From positions 1 through 25,666 of the forward strand of contig DATEZA010000320.1 of the NCBI GenBank assembly GCA_035255945.1: a DNA stretch of 25,666 nucleotides. The letters run 5' to 3'. Below, piece by piece: positions 5,961 to 14,085 of this stretch; the stretch's first letter is position 1, and every line of letters starts with the position of its first letter. Source of the DNA: JAJPHC01 sp035255945. Lineage in GTDB: Bacteria > Acidobacteriota > Thermoanaerobaculia > Gp7-AA8. The translations under genes and the position numbers were made by a program. Below the pieces are notes generated by a model, which saw nothing but the letters and a program-made list of their open reading frames with translations, was not told the DNA's origin and did no database searches.

Positions 5961-8126
5961 GTGGCCGAAACGCTTCGTGTGATCGTGGCCGGCGCCCGTT
6001 ATCGCGCGGAGGCGTCGAACTTCAGCGTACTGGAATGCCGGGCAGAGAATTCGCCCGATGAATTGATCGTCGTCGGCAATTTTCCTCTCCTGCATGAGGG
6101 TGAGCTCATTGCGGCGACAGGAGAGTGGCGCACGACGCGATGGGGACGTCAATTCCATGCCGAATCGATCGTGCCGATCATTCCCAACACGGTCGCCGGT
6201 GTGCAAGCGTACCTCGCTGCCGGCCGCGTCGACGGCATCGGGAAAAAGATGGCGGCGCGGCTGGTGAAGCATTTCGGCGCGGATCTGTTGCGCATCATCG
6301 ATGAAGAGCCGCGGCGTTTGCTGGAGGTGCGCGGATTGGGCGAGCGGACGCTCCAGCTCATCCTTTGGGGCTGGCAGCGGGAGCGCGGCGTCCGCGATAT
6401 CTTCGTGTTCCTCGCCTCGATCGGCATCAACGGCTCGCGCGCCGATCGCATTCACGAACAATACGGCGCCAATTCCGTCGCGGCGATACGCAATAACCCT
6501 TATGTGCTTGCGTATGAGGTTCGCGGCATCGGATTCCAGGTCGCGGATTCGATTGCCCGAAAGCTCGGACATGACGAGCGTTCGCAATTCCGGTTTCTTG
6601 CGGCATTAAGACATGTGCTCGACCAGGCGCGTCATGGCGGCCATTGTGGAATTGCGGCCGACGAGGCCATTGCTCAAGCAAGTGAGTTGCTGGCGATTCC
6701 GCAGCAAGCGCTCAATGAAACCGCCGATGTGGCGGTAAAAACCGGAATCGTGATCCAGGAAATGGTCGACGGCCGGAGCTTTCTATTCGAGCCGTTTCTT
6801 TATCGTGCGGAATCGGCAATTGCGAAGCGTCTTGCCGCGCTTGCCGACGAGCAGCCCGCATGGACAGACCTCGAGCCCGCCGCCGCGATCGAAGCCGCAC
6901 AAGAGGAGAGCGGTATCGAGCTCGATGCGACGCAGCGCGCGGCGATCGAGCTCGCACTGCACTCGAAGGCGATTGTCGTGACAGGCGGGCCCGGCGTCGG
7001 TAAGACGACGCTCGTACGCGCGCTGCTGGAGCTCTATCACTCGGCCGGTTTGACCGTATCGCTCGCCGCACCAACCGGCCGCGCCGCAAAGCGATTGAGC
7101 GAAAGCACCGGCAGTACGGCCTTGACGATCCATCGCCTGCTGGAGACGAGTCCACATAGCGGTCATTTCCAGCGCGATGAAGAGAATCCGCTGGAGACCG
7201 ACGTGGTGGTCATCGATGAAGCGTCGATGATCGACGTGCCGCTGCTCGATGCGATCCTGCGCGCGATGCCGCCTCGCACGGCCATTGTGCTCGTCGGCGA
7301 CGCGGACCAGTTGCCGTCGATCGGCCCCGGCCAGGTGCTGCACGACATTCTCGCGTCGGAGCGCGTGCCGTCGATCCGGCTGACGGAAATTCATCGCCAG
7401 GCAGAAGGGAGCGACATCGTCCTCAATGCGCACCGCATCCATCGCGGCGAAATGCCGTCGTTCGGACAGCGCGACTCGCAATCCAACATGTTCCTGTTTG
7501 CGGCCCGTTCGCCGGAGGAGGCGGTGGCGCACATTATTGAACTGGTCTCAAAAAAGATTCCGGCGAAATTCGGTCTCAATCCGCTGCGCGACGTGCAGGT
7601 GCTCGCGCCAATGCGAAAAGGTCCGGCCGGCGTGCACGCGCTGAATCAGCGTCTGCAGGCCGTGCTCAATCCGCCCGAGCGCCGCAAGTCGCACGTGGAG
7701 CGCGCAAATGGCGAGCTCCTCGCGTCCGGCGACAAGGTCATGCAGACCGAGAACAACTACGACAAGAACGTCTTCAATGGCGATATCGGAGTGGTGGCGA
7801 CGATCGACGAGGAGGGGGAGCGGTTCGTCGTCGATTTCGGCGGTGACCTGATCGTCGATTACACGTTCGATGAATCAGACCAGCTCACGCTCGCGTATAC
7901 GACCACCATCCACAAGTCACAAGGCTCCGAATACGAGGCGGTGGTCATCGCCATGATGCCCGAGCACTACGTGATGCTGCAGCGCAACCTGCTGTACACC
8001 GCGGTGACCCGCGGCCGAAAACTGGTGGTCATCGTCGGCGATCGCCGATCGGTGCAGAAGGCGGTGAGCACGGGCGGGGGCGGGGAGCGGCGTACGCGGT
8101 TGGGGCGGTGTTTGGTCACCGCTTGA
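5961..8126 (+). CDS. recD2: RecD2-family ATP-dependent DNA helicase
   Basis: 721 aa from a GTG at 5961; no in-frame ATG lies upstream. The order of parts matches RecD2, the 5'-3' SF1B helicase found without RecBC: an N-terminal OB-like segment (1-75), helix-hairpin-helix repeats (VDGIGKKMAARL near 90, VRGLGERTLQLI near 123), then the helicase core with Walker A GGPGVGKTT (342-350), motif APTGRAAKRL (370-379), Walker B VVVIDEASMID (415-425), motif III VGDADQLPSIGPG (445-457) and the C-terminal TTIHKSQGSEY motif. It is somewhat shorter at the N-terminus than Deinococcus RecD2. It should act in the cytoplasm in DNA repair or recombination. It stands alone, diverging from the GHKL operon and overlapping the convergent small gene at 8116 by 11 nt. 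Confidence 0.92.
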   Translation: MAETLRVIVAGARYRAEASNFSVLECRAENSPDELIVVGNFPLLHEGELIAATGEWRTTRWGRQFHAESIVPIIPNTVAGVQAYLAAGRVDGIGKKMAARLVKHFGADLLRIIDEEPRRLLEVRGLGERTLQLILWGWQRERGVRDIFVFLASIGINGSRADRIHEQYGANSVAAIRNNPYVLAYEVRGIGFQVADSIARKLGHDERSQFRFLAALRHVLDQARHGGHCGIAADEAIAQASELLAIPQQALNETADVAVKTGIVIQEMVDGRSFLFEPFLYRAESAIAKRLAALADEQPAWTDLEPAAAIEAAQEESGIELDATQRAAIELALHSKAIVVTGGPGVGKTTLVRALLELYHSAGLTVSLAAPTGRAAKRLSESTGSTALTIHRLLETSPHSGHFQRDEENPLETDVVVIDEASMIDVPLLDAILRAMPPRTAIVLVGDADQLPSIGPGQVLHDILASERVPSIRLTEIHRQAEGSDIVLNAHRIHRGEMPSFGQRDSQSNMFLFAARSPEEAVAHIIELVSKKIPAKFGLNPLRDVQVLAPMRKGPAGVHALNQRLQAVLNPPERRKSHVERANGELLASGDKVMQTENNYDKNVFNGDIGVVATIDEEGERFVVDFGGDLIVDYTFDESDQLTLAYTTTIHKSQGSEYEAVVIAMMPEHYVMLQRNLLYTAVTRGRKLVVIVGDRRSVQKAVSTGGGGERRTRLGRCLVTA

Positions 8127-8349
8127 TGACACGAGGTTTCGGGTCGGGTTGCTCGATCGCCCGCTCTTTGGTGATGAGCCAGTTCGGATCGTTGTCGAAC
8201 TCTTCATGCAGAGCGTCGTCTGCACCTTCTACGAGCACCATCCGCGAAGTGCGATCGATCACTTTCGCATTTCGTCGTGCGAGCGCGCGGGCCAGATCGC
8301 TTTCAGAGTGCGACCCGGCCCCTTGATAACGCAAGATGAATCGCGGCAC
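8116..8349 (-). CDS. Small free-standing I9-inhibitor/subtilisin-propeptide-like protein
   Basis: 77 aa, GTG start 9 bp after the stop of the protease gene, so it is surely on the same transcript. The pattern RFILRYQG, a helix DLARALARR, then AKVIDRTSRMVLVEGADDALHEEF and WLITKERAIEQPDP fits the beta-alpha-beta-beta-alpha-beta fold of the inhibitor I9/propeptide domain. In that family the C-terminal tail fits into the protease active site. No signal peptide is visible and the protease lacks one too, so both may be cytoplasmic or exported by another route. The inferred role is folding helper or inhibitor of the adjacent subtilase. The call rests on fold pattern and location, not a strong motif. 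Confidence 0.6.
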   Translation of the reverse strand: MPRFILRYQGAGSHSESDLARALARRNAKVIDRTSRMVLVEGADDALHEEFDNDPNWLITKERAIEQPDPKPRVIKR

Positions 8350-8358
8350 GGTTCCAGT

Positions 8359-9852
8359 CTAAGGAAGACGCCCTTGTCCTTCAAACTCCGGTTTGAAACC
8401 GAGGGTCTTTCCTGCCTTGAGCGCATCCTGCACGATCCGGTCCCATCGGCTTTCGTCGCGCGCCATCGACAGCACGGCCGGATTTGCCGCAATCATCTTC
8501 GCGATCAGTCCGGTCACGGCGGGACACGCCATCGACGTCCCGCTCATCACGCCGAAGCCGCCCGGCACGGTCGACACGATGCCGACACCCGGTCCGGTTA
8601 GATCGATCTCCGGCCCGATGTTGGAAAAACCGGCGATGAAGTCTTTCGGATCGGCGCCGAACGGCTTCTGCACTTCCACCGCATCGGCCGTCGATGGAGG
8701 GAACGTACCTTTCCTGCCGAAGGCGGAGACCGCGATCGCGAGCGAATCGTTCGCCGGAAAATCGACCGGCGAACGGTCTTCGTTGCCGGACGCGCCGACG
8801 ACCACAGTTCCTTTCGCGCGGGCGTCGACGATGGCCGAATGAATCGCCGGATCGTCGCCGGTTTCGCCCAGGCTCAGGTTGATGAGATCGCAGTTGTCAT
8901 TGATCGCCTGATCGATCGCCTTTGCAATGGCGAAATTCGTCGCTTGTCCGCCTTTCGGAAACACACGGTAGCTGCGCAGCGTGACGCCGGGTGCGACGCC
9001 GCGCACGCCGGTCGGCGACGTGCCGCGCGCCGCGATGATCCCGCCGACGTGCGTGCCGTGCATGTCGCCGTTGTCACCGAAGTCGGTGGGATTCTCTCCT
9101 TCGACGCAGTTCAAGCCGCCCGCGACGTTGAGATCGGGATGCGGGCCGGTGCCGGTGTCGACGACGCCGACGGTGATGCCCGTGCCCGCCGTGAGCGGCG
9201 ACGGTGGATAGAAATGTCGAAGCACGTCCGGAAATGCAGTGAAGCCGAGGTCGATCGGCGTGAGCTTGATCGTGTTGCCGTTGACGATCGTCGGATTCAG
9301 TTTCAGAAACGAATAGAAACCGCGGCTCGGGTAGACGTAAAGGCGTTCCAGCTTCTTGGACGACGTGCCGAAATCGAATTTGACGATGCCTTGAGCGTTG
9401 GTCGTGCCGTCGAGGCCATCTCTTGACTCAAAGTCGGTGAAGGCCACGACGAGTGCATCGCGTACCGGTTGTCCGTCGGACGCCGACACGATTTTCAAGG
9501 CAATCCGGACCGATACGGCAGTGGCGAGCTTTTTCGGTTTGTTGAGCGGCCGCGGGATCGGTGCTCGCGCCAGGTTGTAATAGCGCACCGGTACGATCCG
9601 TACGCCCGGTGAGCTCGCGCGCAAATCCGACAGCGCGTCGGGCCGGATCTGAATCAGCTTGGCACCCGCTTCGCCGATCGAGTCGACGACCTTCACATCG
9701 ACGCCCGGCAACACCTGTTTAGCGCTCGCTTTGACTCCGATTCGCGCGTTGAGCGTCCGAAGAAACATCCCCACCTCGGCGTCGCGGTTCTGCGGCGCGC
9801 GCAATCCGCGTGCGGGAAGAACGATGTATTGCTGCGTAGTCTGGCCGGCCAT
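8359..9852 (-). CDS. S8 (subtilisin-family) serine peptidase with N-terminal prodomain and Ig-like insert
   Basis: 497 aa, ATG at 9852 preceded by a good Shine-Dalgarno (GGAGGG, 4 nt spacing). The catalytic triad is complete: Asp232 in VGVVDTGTGPHPDL, His265 in DMHGTHVGGIIA and Ser440 in GVMSGTSMACPAVTG, with oxyanion Asn357 in VVGASGNED. Residues ~5-98 (VDVKVVDSIGEAGAKLIQI, PGVRIVPVRYY) look like a propeptide of the I9 type. Residues ~110-200 (VSVRIALKIVSASDGQPVRDA, TTNAQGIVKFDF) look like a carboxypeptidase-regulatory/Ig-like beta-sandwich placed before the catalytic domain. There is no classical signal peptide or sorting tail. Secretion is usual for the family, so the export route is open. 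It is followed after 9 bp by the small I9-like gene. Confidence 0.93.
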   Translation of the reverse strand: MAGQTTQQYIVLPARGLRAPQNRDAEVGMFLRTLNARIGVKASAKQVLPGVDVKVVDSIGEAGAKLIQIRPDALSDLRASSPGVRIVPVRYYNLARAPIPRPLNKPKKLATAVSVRIALKIVSASDGQPVRDALVVAFTDFESRDGLDGTTNAQGIVKFDFGTSSKKLERLYVYPSRGFYSFLKLNPTIVNGNTIKLTPIDLGFTAFPDVLRHFYPPSPLTAGTGITVGVVDTGTGPHPDLNVAGGLNCVEGENPTDFGDNGDMHGTHVGGIIAARGTSPTGVRGVAPGVTLRSYRVFPKGGQATNFAIAKAIDQAINDNCDLINLSLGETGDDPAIHSAIVDARAKGTVVVGASGNEDRSPVDFPANDSLAIAVSAFGRKGTFPPSTADAVEVQKPFGADPKDFIAGFSNIGPEIDLTGPGVGIVSTVPGGFGVMSGTSMACPAVTGLIAKMIAANPAVLSMARDESRWDRIVQDALKAGKTLGFKPEFEGQGRLP

Positions 9853-9911
9853 CTTTCCCTCCGGTTGGTTTTCTTTGTAGAGGGACAGATCGCCGCTTTT
9901 CCATCAGTCGT

Positions 9912-9941
9912 TTGACAACACGCCGAGGTTCCCCTTACCCT
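9912..9941 (+). promoter_or_regulatory. Candidate sigma70-type promoter of the Hen1-Pnkp leader
   Basis: A perfect -35 TTGACA at 9912-9917 is followed after 18 bp by TACCCT at 9936-9941, a weak -10 (three of six consensus bases). Transcription would start near 9948 and give a leader of about 135 nt before the Hen1 ATG. The site lies between the divergent protease and Hen1 genes. Confidence 0.4.
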
Positions 9942-9953
9942 CTCCCTTCCGTC

Positions 9954-10013
9954 ATGACCTGCAGACACGCATTCCGCATCGACAGCTATTCGCTGCCCGG
10001 AGTGTGTCCGTAG
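9954..10013 (+). CDS. Possible 19-codon leader peptide
   Basis: ATG at 9954, product MTCRHAFRIDSYSLPGVCP, TAG at 10011-10013. Its stop codon touches the first base of the antiterminator arm (10013-10020), the geometry expected if translation of the leader influences the choice of hairpin. There is no clear Shine-Dalgarno and no run of one amino-acid codon, so it may be an untranslated chance ORF. Confidence 0.25.
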   Translation: MTCRHAFRIDSYSLPGVCP

Positions 10014-10071
10014 GTCGCTCAATTCCAACGATGTGAATCACGAGCGACCCTTTACCGGGTCGCTTTTTTTT
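10013..10071 (+). terminator. Intrinsic terminator with overlapping antiterminator (attenuator-like)
   Basis: Terminator: AGCGACCC (10043-10050), loop TTTACC, GGGTCGCT (10057-10064), then T through 10071, a strong Rho-independent terminator on the plus strand. Competing stem: GGTCGCTC (10013-10020) pairs perfectly with GAGCGACC (10042-10049), the same bases as the left arm of the terminator. The two folds exclude each other. The terminator ends 12 bp before the Hen1 ATG and no complete plus-strand gene lies before it, so it must either control read-through into Hen1-Pnkp or end a small RNA from ~9948. Confidence 0.75.
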
Positions 10072-10083
10072 GGTCTGGACAAG

Positions 10084-11463
10084 ATGATTTTTACGATCAC
10101 AACCACGCACAAACCGGCAACCGACCTCGGGTTTCTGCTGCATAAGAACCCGTCGCGGCTGCACACCATCGAGCTCGCGTTCGGGAAGGCGTATGTCGCC
10201 TATCCCGAGGCGACGGAGGAGCGTTGCACGGCGGCGCTGATCGTCGACATCGACACGGTCGGCCTCGTGCGCAAGCGCGAGGGACTGGCGCAGTACGTCA
10301 ACGACCGGCCGTACGCGGCGAGCTCGTTCCTCAGCGTCGCGATGACGAACGCGTTCGGCACCGCATTGTCGGGACGCAGCAAAGACCGGCCGGAGCTCGT
10401 CACCGTGCCGATGCCGATCGAGCTGCGTCTGATCGGTCTTCCGTGCCGCGGCGGCGAACAGATCCTGCGACAGCTCTTCGAGCCGCTCGGATACGAAGTG
10501 CACGCGGAGCAGCTGCCGCTCGATCCGCAATTTCCGGAGTGGGGCGGGAGCCGCTACTTCAACGTCACGCTGCGGGCGAACGTCACCGTGCACGACGCGC
10601 TCTCGCACGTCTACGTCTGCGTCCCCGCGCTCGACGGCGACAAGCACTACTGGGTCGGCGACGACGAAGTCGACAAGCTCCTGCGTCACGGCGAGGGCTG
10701 GCTCGCCGCGCATCCGCACCGCAACGCGATCGCGCGCCGCTACCTCAAGCACCGCAAGGCGCTCGTGCGCGAGGCGGTGCAGCGGCTGATGCAGCAGGAC
10801 GTCGAAGAAGAGGACGAGAAGCAGGAGGAGAAAGCGCAGGAGGAAGCGGTCATCGAGAAGAAGATCAGCCTCAACGAGCAGCGCATGACGCGCGTGCTCG
10901 AAGCGCTGAAAGAGCACGGCGCGGCATCGGTCGTCGATCTCGGATGCGGCGAAGGACGCCTCCTCCGCGACCTGGTGAAAGTGCCGTCGTTCGCGAAAGT
11001 CGCCGGGATGGACGTGTCGACGCGCGCTCTGGAGATCGCGAAGGACCGCCTGCACATCGATCACCTGCCGCAGCGCCTAGCGGACAAGCTCAAGCTCTTC
11101 CAGGGCTCGCTGATGTACCGCGATCGCCGGCTCTGTGAGTACGAAGCGGCGACCGCGGTCGAAGTGATCGAACATCTCGATCCGCCGCGGCTCAGCGCAT
11201 TCGAGCGTGTGATCTTCGGCGAGACGAAGCCGCGACTGATGATCGTCACGACGCCGAACGTCGAGTTCAACGCGCGATTCGAGACGCTGCCCGCGGGCAA
11301 ATTGCGCCATCGCGATCACCGCTTCGAATGGACGCGCGAGGAGTTTCGCGCATGGGGCGATCGCGTCGCTGCGACGCACGGCTACGCGTTCGAATGGATG
11401 GCGGTGGGACCGGTCGATGAGGAGGTCGGGCCGCCGACGCAGATGGGAGTGTTCACGAAATGA
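10084..11463 (+). CDS. hen1: Bacterial Hen1, 3'-terminal RNA ribose 2'-O-methyltransferase
   Basis: 459 aa. Hen1 methylates the 2'-OH at the 3' end of a broken RNA before Pnkp seals it, making the repaired site resistant to the same ribotoxin. The N-terminal ~235 residues are the bacterial Hen1-specific domain (TITTTHKPATDLGFLLHKNP, then a R-x-Y-F-N-V-T-L motif), which in studied systems activates the Pnkp ligase. A charged linker follows (EEEDEKQEEKAQEE, ~241-254). The methyltransferase has SAM motif VVDLGCGEG (283-291) and the metal-binding residues Glu360, Glu363, His364 in VEVIEHL and His412 in HRDHRFEWTREEF. I choose the ATG at 10084 because an upstream GTG in the same frame (10033) would translate through the terminator hairpin. 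The stop overlaps the Pnkp start by 4 nt. Confidence 0.95.
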   Translation: MIFTITTTHKPATDLGFLLHKNPSRLHTIELAFGKAYVAYPEATEERCTAALIVDIDTVGLVRKREGLAQYVNDRPYAASSFLSVAMTNAFGTALSGRSKDRPELVTVPMPIELRLIGLPCRGGEQILRQLFEPLGYEVHAEQLPLDPQFPEWGGSRYFNVTLRANVTVHDALSHVYVCVPALDGDKHYWVGDDEVDKLLRHGEGWLAAHPHRNAIARRYLKHRKALVREAVQRLMQQDVEEEDEKQEEKAQEEAVIEKKISLNEQRMTRVLEALKEHGAASVVDLGCGEGRLLRDLVKVPSFAKVAGMDVSTRALEIAKDRLHIDHLPQRLADKLKLFQGSLMYRDRRLCEYEAATAVEVIEHLDPPRLSAFERVIFGETKPRLMIVTTPNVEFNARFETLPAGKLRHRDHRFEWTREEFRAWGDRVAATHGYAFEWMAVGPVDEEVGPPTQMGVFTK

Positions 11464-13973
11464 GTGTCATCAAGATTCCCGAGCTCTCGCTCGTCACGCT
11501 GATCGGAGTCACCGGCTCCGGCAAGTCGTCGTTCGCGCGGAAGCACTTCAAGCCGTTCGAAATCCTCTCGTCCGACTTCTGCCGCGGACTCGTGGCGAAC
11601 GACGAGAACGATCAGACCGCATCGAACGACGCGTTCGACACGCTGCACTACATCGCGCGGAAGCGGCTCGCGCGTGGACTGCTCACCGTCATCGACGCAA
11701 CGAACGTCGAGCCGGAGAACCGCAAGCACCTCGTCAACATCGCGCGCGAGTTTCACGCGCTGCCGGTGGCGATCGTCCTCAATCTGCCGGCCCGGCTCTG
11801 CCACGACCGCAACGCGTCGCGTCCCGATCGCCAGTTCGGACCGTACGTGATCCGCAACCAGCAGGGCTTCCTCCGCCGCTCGCTGCGCTTCCTCGGCAAG
11901 GAAGGATTCCGCCACGCGCACATCCTGAATTCGCAGGAAGAAGTCGACGCGGTGACCGTCGAGCGCGAGCCGCTGTACAACAACCGCAGGCACGAGCACG
12001 GACCGTTCGACATCATCGGCGACATCCACGGCTGCTTCGATGAGCTGACGGCACTCCTGCAGCGCCTCGGCTACGTCAACGGCCGGCATCCGGAAGGCCG
12101 CAAGGCCGTCTTCCTCGGCGATCTCGTCGATCGCGGACCGAAGACGCCCGAGGTACTGGAGCTCGTGATGGCGATGACCGCAAGCGGGAACGCGCTCGCG
12201 GTGCCGGGCAATCACGACATGAAGCTGATGCGCGCACTGAACGGCAAGAACGTGAAGCCGACGCATGGACTGGCGGAATCGCTCGCGCAGCTCGGCGAGC
12301 GGACGCCGGAGCTCCGCGCGCAAGTCGCGAAGTTCCTCGACTCGCTGATCAGCCACTTCGTGCTCGATGACGGCAAGCTCGTCGTCGCGCATGCGGGGAT
12401 GAAGGGCGAGATGCAGGGCCGCGGCTCGGGACGGGTGCGCGAGTTCGCGCTGTACGGCGAGACGACCGGCGAGACGGACGAGTACGGACTGCCGGTGCGC
12501 TACAACTGGGCGGCCGATTACCGCGGCCGCGCGATGGTGGTGTACGGACACACGCCGGTGCCGGAGCCGGAGTGGGTGAACGGGACGATCTGCATCGACA
12601 CCGGCTGCGTGTTCGGCGGCCGCCTGACCGCGCTGCGCTATCCGGAGAAGGAGCTCGTGTCGGTCGACGCGGCGCACGAGTACTACGCACCGGCGAAGCC
12701 GTTCGCCGTTTCGGAACCGGTGCTGAGCACGCAACACGAGATCGACGACGTGCTCGATCTCGAGGACGTCTCGGGCAAGCACATCATCGAGACCACCCTA
12801 CGTTCGCAGATCACGATTCGCGAAGAGAACGCGATGGCGGCGCTCGAAGTGATGTCGCGCTTCGCCGCGAATCCGAAGTGGCTCGTGTATCTGCCGCCGA
12901 CGATGTCGCCGAGCGACACGTCGAAGCGCGACGGACTGCTCGAGCATCCGGACGAAGCGTTCGCGTACTTCCGCGAGGAAGGCGTGCAGAAGGTCGTGTG
13001 CGAGGAGAAGCACATGGGCTCGCGCGCGGTGGTGATCGTCTGCCGCGATGAAGAGGTCGCACGCCGCCGGTTCAGCGTCACCGGCGAGGGGATCGGCATC
13101 GTCTACACGCGCACCGGCCGGCGCTTCTTCCACGATTCGCTGGAATCGGAGCTGCTCGAGCAGCTGCGCGATGTTTTGACGCGCAATGACGCGTGGGCCG
13201 GCTTCTCCACCGATTGGTTCGTGCTCGATTGCGAGTTGATGCCGTGGTCGGTGAAGGCGGAAGAGCTCGTGCGCGGACAGTACGCATCGGTTGGTGCGGT
13301 CGCCAGCACGGCGACGGCGCACGCGCTCGAGGTGCTGCGCGCGACTGCTGCACGTGTATCCGAGGCTGCGCCGATCGCGGAGATGTTCGCGTCGCGCGCG
13401 TCGATGGTAAGCCGCTACGTCGACGCGTACCGGCGTTACTGCTGGCCGGTGGCGTCGCTGCGTGATGTGAGGCTCGCGCCGTTTCACGTGCTGGCGTCCG
13501 AGGGGGCGGTGCATGTGGATAAGGATCACGTGTGGCACATGGAATCGGTTGCGGCGATGACGCGCGGGTCGGAGGTCGTCATCACCACGCCGTATCGCGT
13601 CGTCGATTTGAATGATGTCGATGACGCGGTGAAATGGTGGGAGGAGATGACGGCGCGCGGCGGCGAGGGGATGGTGGTCAAGCCGTTCGATTTCATCGCG
13701 CGCGGACCGCATGGCGTCGTGCAGCCGGCGGTGAAGTGCCGCGGGCCGGAGTATCTGCGGATCATCTACGGCCCGGAGTACTCGGCGCCGCAGAACATCG
13801 CGCGGTTGCGTGCGCGGCGCGTCGGCGGGAAGCGGTCGCTCGCGCTGCGCGAGTTTGCGTTGGGTGTCGAGTCGCTGCAGCGCTTCGTCGCGCGGCAGCC
13901 GCTGCGGCGTGTACACGAATGTGTGTTCGGCGTGCTCGCGCTGGAGAGCGAGCCGGTGGATCCGCGGCTATGA
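11460..13973 (+). CDS. pnkp: Pnkp, RNA 5'-kinase / 2',3'-phosphatase / adenylyltransferase-ligase
   Basis: 837 aa, ATGA overlap with hen1. All three Pnkp modules are present. Kinase (~1-165): P-loop GVTGSGKSS with Lys22, Asp39 in SSDFCR. Metallophosphatase (~180-405): GDIHGC (Asp188, His190), GDLVDRGP (Asp221, Asp224, Arg225), GNHD (Asn251, His252), His311, His364, Asp380. Ligase/adenylyltransferase (~450-837): nucleotidyl Lys517 in EEKHMGSRA, motif IV EGMVVKP (736-742), motif V Lys759 in VKCRG. The length is close to Clostridium thermocellum Pnkp. It heals and seals RNA ends cut by ribotoxins, together with Hen1, as a heterotetramer in characterised systems. No key residue is missing, so it should be active. 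Confidence 0.96.
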   Translation: MSVIKIPELSLVTLIGVTGSGKSSFARKHFKPFEILSSDFCRGLVANDENDQTASNDAFDTLHYIARKRLARGLLTVIDATNVEPENRKHLVNIAREFHALPVAIVLNLPARLCHDRNASRPDRQFGPYVIRNQQGFLRRSLRFLGKEGFRHAHILNSQEEVDAVTVEREPLYNNRRHEHGPFDIIGDIHGCFDELTALLQRLGYVNGRHPEGRKAVFLGDLVDRGPKTPEVLELVMAMTASGNALAVPGNHDMKLMRALNGKNVKPTHGLAESLAQLGERTPELRAQVAKFLDSLISHFVLDDGKLVVAHAGMKGEMQGRGSGRVREFALYGETTGETDEYGLPVRYNWAADYRGRAMVVYGHTPVPEPEWVNGTICIDTGCVFGGRLTALRYPEKELVSVDAAHEYYAPAKPFAVSEPVLSTQHEIDDVLDLEDVSGKHIIETTLRSQITIREENAMAALEVMSRFAANPKWLVYLPPTMSPSDTSKRDGLLEHPDEAFAYFREEGVQKVVCEEKHMGSRAVVIVCRDEEVARRRFSVTGEGIGIVYTRTGRRFFHDSLESELLEQLRDVLTRNDAWAGFSTDWFVLDCELMPWSVKAEELVRGQYASVGAVASTATAHALEVLRATAARVSEAAPIAEMFASRASMVSRYVDAYRRYCWPVASLRDVRLAPFHVLASEGAVHVDKDHVWHMESVAAMTRGSEVVITTPYRVVDLNDVDDAVKWWEEMTARGGEGMVVKPFDFIARGPHGVVQPAVKCRGPEYLRIIYGPEYSAPQNIARLRARRVGGKRSLALREFALGVESLQRFVARQPLRRVHECVFGVLALESEPVDPRL

Positions 13974-13978
13974 GACAC

Positions 13979-14074
13979 CGTCATCCCGAGCGTAGTCGAG
14001 GGACCCGGGGCGCGGGCGGCACGCTCCTCGTGCCCCCCGCACGCCCAGGTCCCTCGACTACGCTCGGGATGACG
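13979..14074. repeat. Palindromic element B (family 1)
   Basis: A 96-bp element with perfect 27-nt inverted arms at 13979-14005 and 14048-14074 and a GC-rich centre. It starts five bases after the Pnkp stop and ends where the Shine-Dalgarno of the MoxR gene (GGAG, 14075-14078) begins. It could fold into a long hairpin in the transcript between the RNA-repair pair and the MoxR/VWA pair. There is no T-tract, so it is not a classical terminator. Confidence 0.92.
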
Positions 14075-14085
14075 GGAGAGGCACT

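Noticed and set aside
2533..5982. Plus-strand frames opposite the GHKL operon (for example 3468-4298, 3886-4977, 5062-5982)
   Set aside because: The minus-strand frames tile the region with proper overlaps and contain the ATPase motifs. The plus frames are mirrors.
9900..10071. T-box or known metabolite riboswitch in the Hen1 leader
   Set aside because: The leader is too short, and I do not see the T-box sequence, a specifier loop or any riboswitch core I recognise. Only the competing hairpins are supported.
11382..12782. A 466-codon minus-strand frame opposite hen1 and pnkp
   Set aside because: It is antisense to Pnkp catalytic motifs that are all intact; its composition (His/Arg/Glu/Val rich) is typical of a codon-position mirror.
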